Assembly: GCA_025526915.1 (NCBI GenBank)
Contig: JAHLKH010000003.1
Coordinates: forward strand, 244,412 to 308,411
DNA from: Entophlyctis helioformis
Lineage: Eukaryota > Chytridiomycota > Chytridiomycetes > Chytridiales > Chytriomycetaceae
Reading direction: 5' to 3'
Length of the DNA: 64,000 bases
Part shown: positions 58,747 to 64,000 of the stretch, piece after piece
How positions within the stretch are numbered: the stretch's first letter is position 1
Layout of the letters: every line of letters begins with the position of its first letter
Program-made: the position numbers and the translations under genes
Notes under the pieces: generated by a model
What the model was told of the DNA's origin: nothing
The model's input: only the letters and a program-made list of their open reading frames with translations
Database searches by the model: none

Positions 58747-58992
58747 GGTGGAGGGGTGGGCAATAGGGCGAGGGAATGCCGGCAGTTGCCGGCAAAATGC
58801 CCGACATCCAAACAATTACCAAGAATCATTGAATTAAATTGGACGCGAGAGGCGTCGAATGTAAGGCAAGCATAACACACGATGGAAGGTTCGAGTCAGC
58901 AACGAGCATGCGACGACAGACAGGCGAGGCACACCAGCGAGATGCTTACCTTCGTAAAGTGACCCTATTGGTCGATCGGGAGGTGCCCCGAT

Positions 58993-61900
58993 TCATATTG
59001 TGCTGGAAGTCACAGCACGTGGAGTTGCATGTGCCTTGCTGGCTTGTGACCCGCGGACAGACCGTGTCCGTGGTGGAGGCGGCAGGACGATGGGCGGATC
59101 GGGTGGTCTTGGAGGCCGCTGGTTGACAGGCAGCTCAGGTACTGGAAGCTGCTGGACGACAGGCTGACTGGCCTTTGTGTGCGTCAAGTAGAGCGGCCGC
59201 TCTCCATCGAGCAAATGCCCCAGTGCGACCATTCCGATGTTGGTGGCTCCAAGCACGTCTCGGTGGTAGACGGCCTTGCAGTCTGTGCACTCGTAGCGTC
59301 GCAGGTTGGTGCGGTTCTTGTATGGGATCCGCTGCTTGCACTGCGGGCACATCTGGCTGGTCAGGTTCTCGTTGCAGCGGTAGATCTGTGTGTGTGAGTG
59401 CATGATCGTGTGGTCAGTTGGTGCACAGATGGATAGATGGATGACATCAGACGCACATAGGCATATCCAGACGACCGCAGATGCCTGATGAGAAACTTCT
59501 CAAACACTGCATGCCGGCCACCCTCGCCAGTAAAGTCGATGCCCAATGCCCAGACAACTGGGATGTTGTCCTCTGCCAACTTTTTTGGATCGAAGGGCAG
59601 GCCTTGAGACGCAGGAGATGCGCGCTTGCCAGTGGTCGATCCTGCCAGCTTCATGATGCCCTCAAGAGCATGTCCGCGAAAAGACATGCTGTTGCTGCGC
59701 ATGGAAAAACGCTCGGCCTTGACCTTCTGTGGAATGCCATGCCATGCCACTCAATGCAATCAGCAGGCGATCAAGCAGCATGGCGATCATGCCGATATGC
59801 ATTCAGAAGCAGAGAAAACATACCTTTGCATTCAGGAATGTCGAGCAGTACGCCAAGCAGCGAAGATCCCAAAACGCTCGCTCACCTGCCGAGACTGTCG
59901 GATCGGCATGCTTTGCCATCTTGAAGGCAATCGCCTCATGGATGTCGGCTGCCTTGGCATATCGGCCATTGAACCTGGCACAAGAGACAGGCGCTGTGAG
60001 TTGATCTACCAAGAGTGCACAGAGTCATTGCATACATACCATCGCAGAAGTTCGCGCTCAGCTTGAAATAAGCCAGAGGAGAGCACATAGTTGGACTCGT
60101 GCGTGTATGTGCCGGTATTGACGTTGAGCAGCATGCTGGACGCGCCAAACAGGTACCGCTGGCCCCAGTCTAGACTGACAACGCGAACAGTCTCATAGCC
60201 CTTTTCGGCGAGCAGCTTGTTGGCATCAGCAACATCAGGTAGTCGCTGGGATGCATTGAAGTTGCGCTTGGCCTGTCATGCCATGGCATGAGTGAGGGAT
60301 GTGCAATGCATGTGCACCAATGTGTGAGTTTAGCATGCAAGTGACATACAAGGTTTGGCACTTTTGGCTTGGCAGCTGTGGATGGCATGTCAGTTGGTGT
60401 GGACAGCAAGTACGCGTCTGGATTGGCACAGCAACTCACATTCGCCGTTGAGGTAATCAGGCACACAATCAGCCTCATTGGCAAGACTGGGAAGCTCGCA
60501 TGAAGACGCCGTGTCGGGACCTGCGAAGCAAGGCGGCGGTTAGAATTGATGTGTGCACCAAAGCATCCAAGCACGGCACATACTGCAAGGCGACTCTGGA
60601 CGGTCTGTGCGATAATCGCGAACCAACTGGCCGACGCTGTATCCGTTCGAGATGATGCTACTCATCCGTGTCCGTTTGGTTGGTCTCGCTGGGGGTAGAG
60701 CATCAACCGCAGCCTGGATGAAGTCCTTGCGCTCCTTGCCAACCAGACTCTGCTTGTTGGCCGCTCGCGTCGCCTTGGCTTTGGCCACTTTCTTTGCCTT
60801 GGTGTTGGCTGCCTCCATTTCCGCTTCGGCTTCTGCCGGCGTTTGATACCGGCCTTTCTTGGGGCGGAGGCCGGGAAGCAGGACGTCCATGACGCAATTC
60901 TCGCGACTGAGCTGAATGCCTTCTTGATCTCGCTGTCGGTTGACTTGAGTTCAACTTTTTCGAGCCAGGCTCTTTGAGAAAGGTGGATTGTTAGTATCAA
61001 ATCATAAAAAGATGGCACAAACAGGCAGTGCAACTTACTGATCGCAGCAAGTAGCTCCTTTCGCAGTGCTTGCAAAGCAGGATCCTGCCCCTTGCTGTCG
61101 CGCTCCTTCTTTGTCCCCATCACAGACCAAAAGAGTGTCCTCTCTGTGATGAGAACGAAAGGGTCGCAGCTTGCCGGCTGCGGGCAAAGCTTGATGCTCT
61201 GTCTCCCAGCGAGATCGCGCAGCGCATGGAACTTGCCGGGATGCGACAGCGACTCACTGAGCACAATCGCAGCGAGCTCGTCTAGCTCTGGAGGTAGCAC
61301 GACAACGGCCTTGCCCTCTGTGGCTGAGGAAGAGCTGGATGCTGCGGCCTTCTTGCTGCGTGGCTTCTTTGGTGCGTCCTTGCCCTCCGTGGCTGGCGAT
61401 GGGCTCGGCGCCGCGCTCTCGGTGGTGGCAGCCTTCCCGACACATGGCTTCTTGGCATCCTTGGCACGGCGGCCTTAGCAACGCGTGGCTTCTTGGCTAC
61501 GCCGCCCTTGTCGGTGATTGAAGTGCTGGACGCGGTCCGCTGTGGGTTGGCGCGGGTCCTTGCCGACGCGTACCTTCTTGGCTACGCCGCCCTTGTCGGT
61601 GATTGAAGTGCTGGACGCGGTCCGCTTGTGGGTTGGCACGGCGTCCTCAGTGGCAGCCTTCCCAACGCGTGGCTTCTTGGTGGCTATGGCAGCAGCAAGC
61701 CTGGCGTCCCTGGTGGCTTTGGCAGCTGCATCCCTGACGGCTTTGGCAGCTGCACGCTCGGCGTCCCTGGCGGCTTTGGTAGCTGCACGCTCAGCGTCCC
61801 TGGCGGCTTTGGCAGCTGCACGCTCGGCGTCCTTGGCAGCTTTGGCAGCTGCGCGCTTGGCGTCCCTGACGGCTTTGGCAGCTGCGCGCTTGGCGTCCCT

Positions 61901-63341
61901 GGCGGCGTTGGCAGCTACACGCTTGGGATCCTTGGCGTCTGCGGCGTCCTTGGCAGCTTTGGCAGCAGCGCGCTTGGCGGCGTTGGCAGCAGCACGCTTG
62001 GCGGTCTCAGCATCCCTGGCTTTCTTGATCAGGTACGTAGTCCACGCCGTCGCTTGCTTGGGAGTTGAACCGCGCACAAGCTTGAGGCATGCTGCAAACA
62101 CCAGGTCGGACTGGCTTCCAATGTAGTGCTGCGCCAGCATGGCACACACACTCTTGGCGAGGTTGCTGAAGATATCATTCGCAGCTTCCGCGCAGAGGCT
62201 GCCGTCAAGCCTGTCTGGTAGAGCCGGCTCCTGCGCGACGGCTGGCGGCATTTTGGGCTGTGGTATGCCTTTCTTGATCGCATTGGCGTGCACCATGCCT
62301 CGCGTCCATGACCGGTGCATCATCAGCTGCATGGCCGTGACGAGCCATGCGTTGATCGTGCTCATATTGAGACCCGGCTGGGCCATCTGCTTGCCACTGA
62401 AAATGTACGACAGGTGGCGCAGCATACAGGCCATGGACGTCTCGCCGCCAGAAGCGCTGCTGATGATTTCCGTGAGCAGCTGGTTCGCTGTTGGCACCGC
62501 CGGTGCTGCTCCTGGCTGCTCAGACTCGTCGGCGTCCTCGGCGTCCTCAGACTCGTCGGCGTCCTCAGACTCGTCGGCGTCCTCATACTCGTCGGCGTCC
62601 TCGCTGTCCTTTGACTTCTTGACCCTCTCGTGCAGACATATCTCGAGTCTCGTGCCCGTGGCGAGTGGCACCGGATCGCCAAAGCGAGGATCGCTGCTCT
62701 CTGGGTTGTACAAACTTGAGCCATACATGATCCACGCGTCGATGCCCTTTCTGAGCGTAAATCGGCCGGACAGGAAATCCTCCCTTGACACGCCACCGGG
62801 GCGGTTGGTGCTGTCTGAGTTGCTGGGATCGTCGAGGGCTCGGATATCATCGTTGCTCAAGAAGCAGAACCCGGTCTGCTTTTCTTGGAACCACTGGTAA
62901 ACGTGGTATTTTGGCGGGAGGGGCGCGTCTTGAACGATCTCGAGGAGCTCTTCAAGGACGGCACCAATGACGATAAGGCCGGCCTGCCGAGTACCGATGG
63001 TGAACGAGTACACACGGGTAAACTTGTCCTCGACAATCAGATCCCGCGTCCATGTCTCTGGCGTCTTCCTGCCATGAAGGCCATGGAATCTGACGCGCAA
63101 TGGATCACTCGAGGTAAGGTCCTGCACACCGCGCCAAGCTGCCAGTCAGTACATGCATCGCCATGCATGCAGGCAGAATGGCGATCCTAAATCGTACCTC
63201 GTATAGCACTCTCATGCCACAACGATCAGCCGCGTCCACAGCGGGTCGATCGGTCGCGTCCACAGCGGGTAGATTGGTTGCGCCTCCTTTTGATTGCCGC
63301 ACCTTGTCGCCGATTGTAACGAGCTGCAATGTGTCTCTCAT
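58993..63341 (-). CDS. Fanzor (eukaryotic TnpB-like RNA-guided nuclease) with long N-terminal extension
   Basis: Spliced minus-strand gene: 63341-63198, 63121-61039, about 60988-60584, 60520-60440, 60375-60350, 60272-60040, 59974-59824, 59726-59457 and 59385-58993. The C-terminal half has the Fanzor/TnpB layout: RuvC-I with SLDWGQRYLFGAS, a region around WALGIDFTGEGG (RuvC-II candidate Glu), a zinc finger CPQCKQ...YECTDC and RuvC-III HRDVLGATNIGMVALG. Fanzors are known RNA-guided DNA nucleases of eukaryotes, including one from the chytrid Spizellomyces. The N-terminal part (63341-61300) has MRDTLQLVTIGDKVRQ, an acidic DEDA repeat and a long KAAKDA repeat; whether it belongs to the same protein is inference. 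Single-base deletions near 61540, 61468 and 60915 break the frame. All RuvC and zinc-finger residues named are intact. Confidence 0.8.
61489..61637. repeat. 63-bp direct duplication inside the Fanzor gene
   Basis: Two copies, 61489-61551 and 61574-61637, encode TASSTSITDKGGVAKK. They differ by one missing base at 61540-61541 (cgctgtggg against cgcttgtggg), which throws the downstream copy out of frame. Confidence 0.9.
61660..62020 (-). repeat. Degenerate 27- to 36-bp repeats encoding K(A)AAKA(A/V)(K/R)DA units
   Basis: About ten copies of a unit reading RAAAKAAKDAE/RAAAKAVRDAK on the minus strand, predicted as a long charged single helix within the Fanzor N-terminal extension. Confidence 0.85.
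62520..62605 (-). repeat. Acidic repeat (DADESE)n in the Fanzor extension
   Basis: Tandem tcctcagactcgtcggcg units on the plus strand encode about five DADESED-type units on the minus strand. Confidence 0.85.
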
Positions 63342-63434
63342 TGTGCACTGATGCCGCGTGCCAATGGCTGCATGGGCATTATTGGAACGCGCCTTCTGCC
63401 AGCGGTCGATGCACCAGACTTGCCCCAGCTGTCG

Positions 63435-63524
63435 TCTTGTGCATCCAACCGCAGGTACCCTCCATCTCCCCTGCCTGTCTCTGATACTGGTCTGACAATG
63501 AATATCTTGTGCATCCAACCGCAG
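63435..63524. repeat. Pair of 20-bp direct repeats upstream of the Fanzor start
   Basis: TCTTGTGCATCCAACCGCAG occurs at 63435-63454 and 63505-63524, exactly 70 bp apart, between the Fanzor start codon (63341) and the next gene (63593). Confidence 0.85.
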
Positions 63525-63592
63525 TACTTCCGTCTCCTCACACGACAGCTCTCATACAAGTAGTGACCGACACCCGACTGAGCAGCAACGCC

Positions 63593-64000
63593 ATGCCCTC
63601 TGGCGGCCCAGGCCAGCCAGGCGGCATCAACCAGCAGCAGCAGCTCACCACTGCCGCCACCAACAAACAGATCCAGCAGCTTCAGGCGACTGCCAGCAGC
63701 CTCCGGCAGGAGCTGTGCCTGGCCCGCCAGCAGCTGCGCACCACCAGACTCGACCATGACGACTGCCTGCTCGCCATCCAGCAGCTGACAGCCTGGCGCA
63801 CAGAGGCGTTTGCAGAGATGCACATCATCCGCCGCGCCTGCTTCAGCCCTCCAACGCCAACCGGCCGCCTCCGCTACGAGCAGGCTGCCGCGGCCTTGCG
63901 GGAGGGCGTGGCCAGGCTGGACAGCCTCCAGCTGGAGCGGCAGCAGCTCGAGCAGATGATCGGCGACCTGCGTGCAGCCATCCAGCACAAACAGGCCGCC
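63593..64000 (+). CDS. Coiled-coil protein, 5' end only
   Basis: Open frame from ATG 63593 (MPSGGPGQPGGINQQQQ) to the right edge without a stop, 136 codons. After a short Gly/Pro/Gln leader the sequence is strongly heptad-patterned (KQIQQLQATASSLRQEL, LRTTRLDHDDCLLAIQQL, LDSLQLERQQLEQMIGDL), predicting coiled coil, interrupted by CFSPPTPTGRLRYEQ. Family not recognised from this fragment. It is divergent from the Fanzor gene, with 252 bp between start codons. Confidence 0.6.
   Translation, partial: MPSGGPGQPGGINQQQQLTTAATNKQIQQLQATASSLRQELCLARQQLRTTRLDHDDCLLAIQQLTAWRTEAFAEMHIIRRACFSPPTPTGRLRYEQAAAALREGVARLDSLQLERQQLEQMIGDLRAAIQHKQAA

Noticed and set aside
58880..58905. tRNA-like B box (ggttcgagtc)
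   Set aside because: No matching A box or cloverleaf could be built around it.

Overview
The window is nuclear DNA of a GC-rich, intron-rich fungus. Cell-wall genes (a chitin deacetylase and two CRH-type GH16 enzymes), a Zn(2)-Cys(6) transcription factor, fungal-type thioredoxin reductase and calcineurin mark it as fungal. Snapin-like and BLOC1S2-like proteins, a likely U12-type AT-AC intron and a Fanzor (eukaryotic TnpB) gene point to an early-diverging, chytrid-like lineage; this placement is inference. Typical introns are about 70-130 nt with GTGCGT, GTGAGT, GTAAGT or GTACGT donors and CAG acceptors, and many carry microsatellites.

Layout. 1-14 kb: 5' end of an NEMF/Rqc2 gene, a snapin-like gene, a 1657-residue two-RRM Pumilio protein, an unrecognised protein and VPS11. 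14-22.7 kb: RXT3-like chromatin subunit, Zn2Cys6 factor and a weak hypothetical gene. 22.8-31 kb: a repeat-bearing RGS protein, chitin deacetylase and a bHLH factor. 32-40 kb: uS8, SEC11, an orphan SPX exon, two GH16 genes, an FMN-oxidase-like protein and a membrane protein. 40-50.5 kb: F-box protein, BLOC1S2-like, eS25, thioredoxin reductase and two tandem RGS genes. 50.8-58.8 kb: calcineurin A, a coiled-coil low-complexity protein and WRAP73. 58.9-63.4 kb: Fanzor gene, followed by the 5' end of a coiled-coil protein.

Themes. Endolysosomal tethering (VPS11, two BLOC-1/BORC-type subunits), G-protein and calcium signalling (three RGS proteins, calcineurin), cell wall (CDA, two GH16) and translation (NEMF, uS8, eS25) are represented, but neighbours mostly look like independently transcribed genes; several are divergent pairs with very short shared promoters.

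Sequence quality. At least eight places in VPS11, one GH16 gene and the Fanzor gene need exactly one added base to restore a conserved frame, mostly at short homopolymers. RXT3, bHLH and the membrane-protein gene show further frame jumps. Uncorrected base-call deletions are the simplest explanation, so broken frames here should not be read as pseudogenes without checking.
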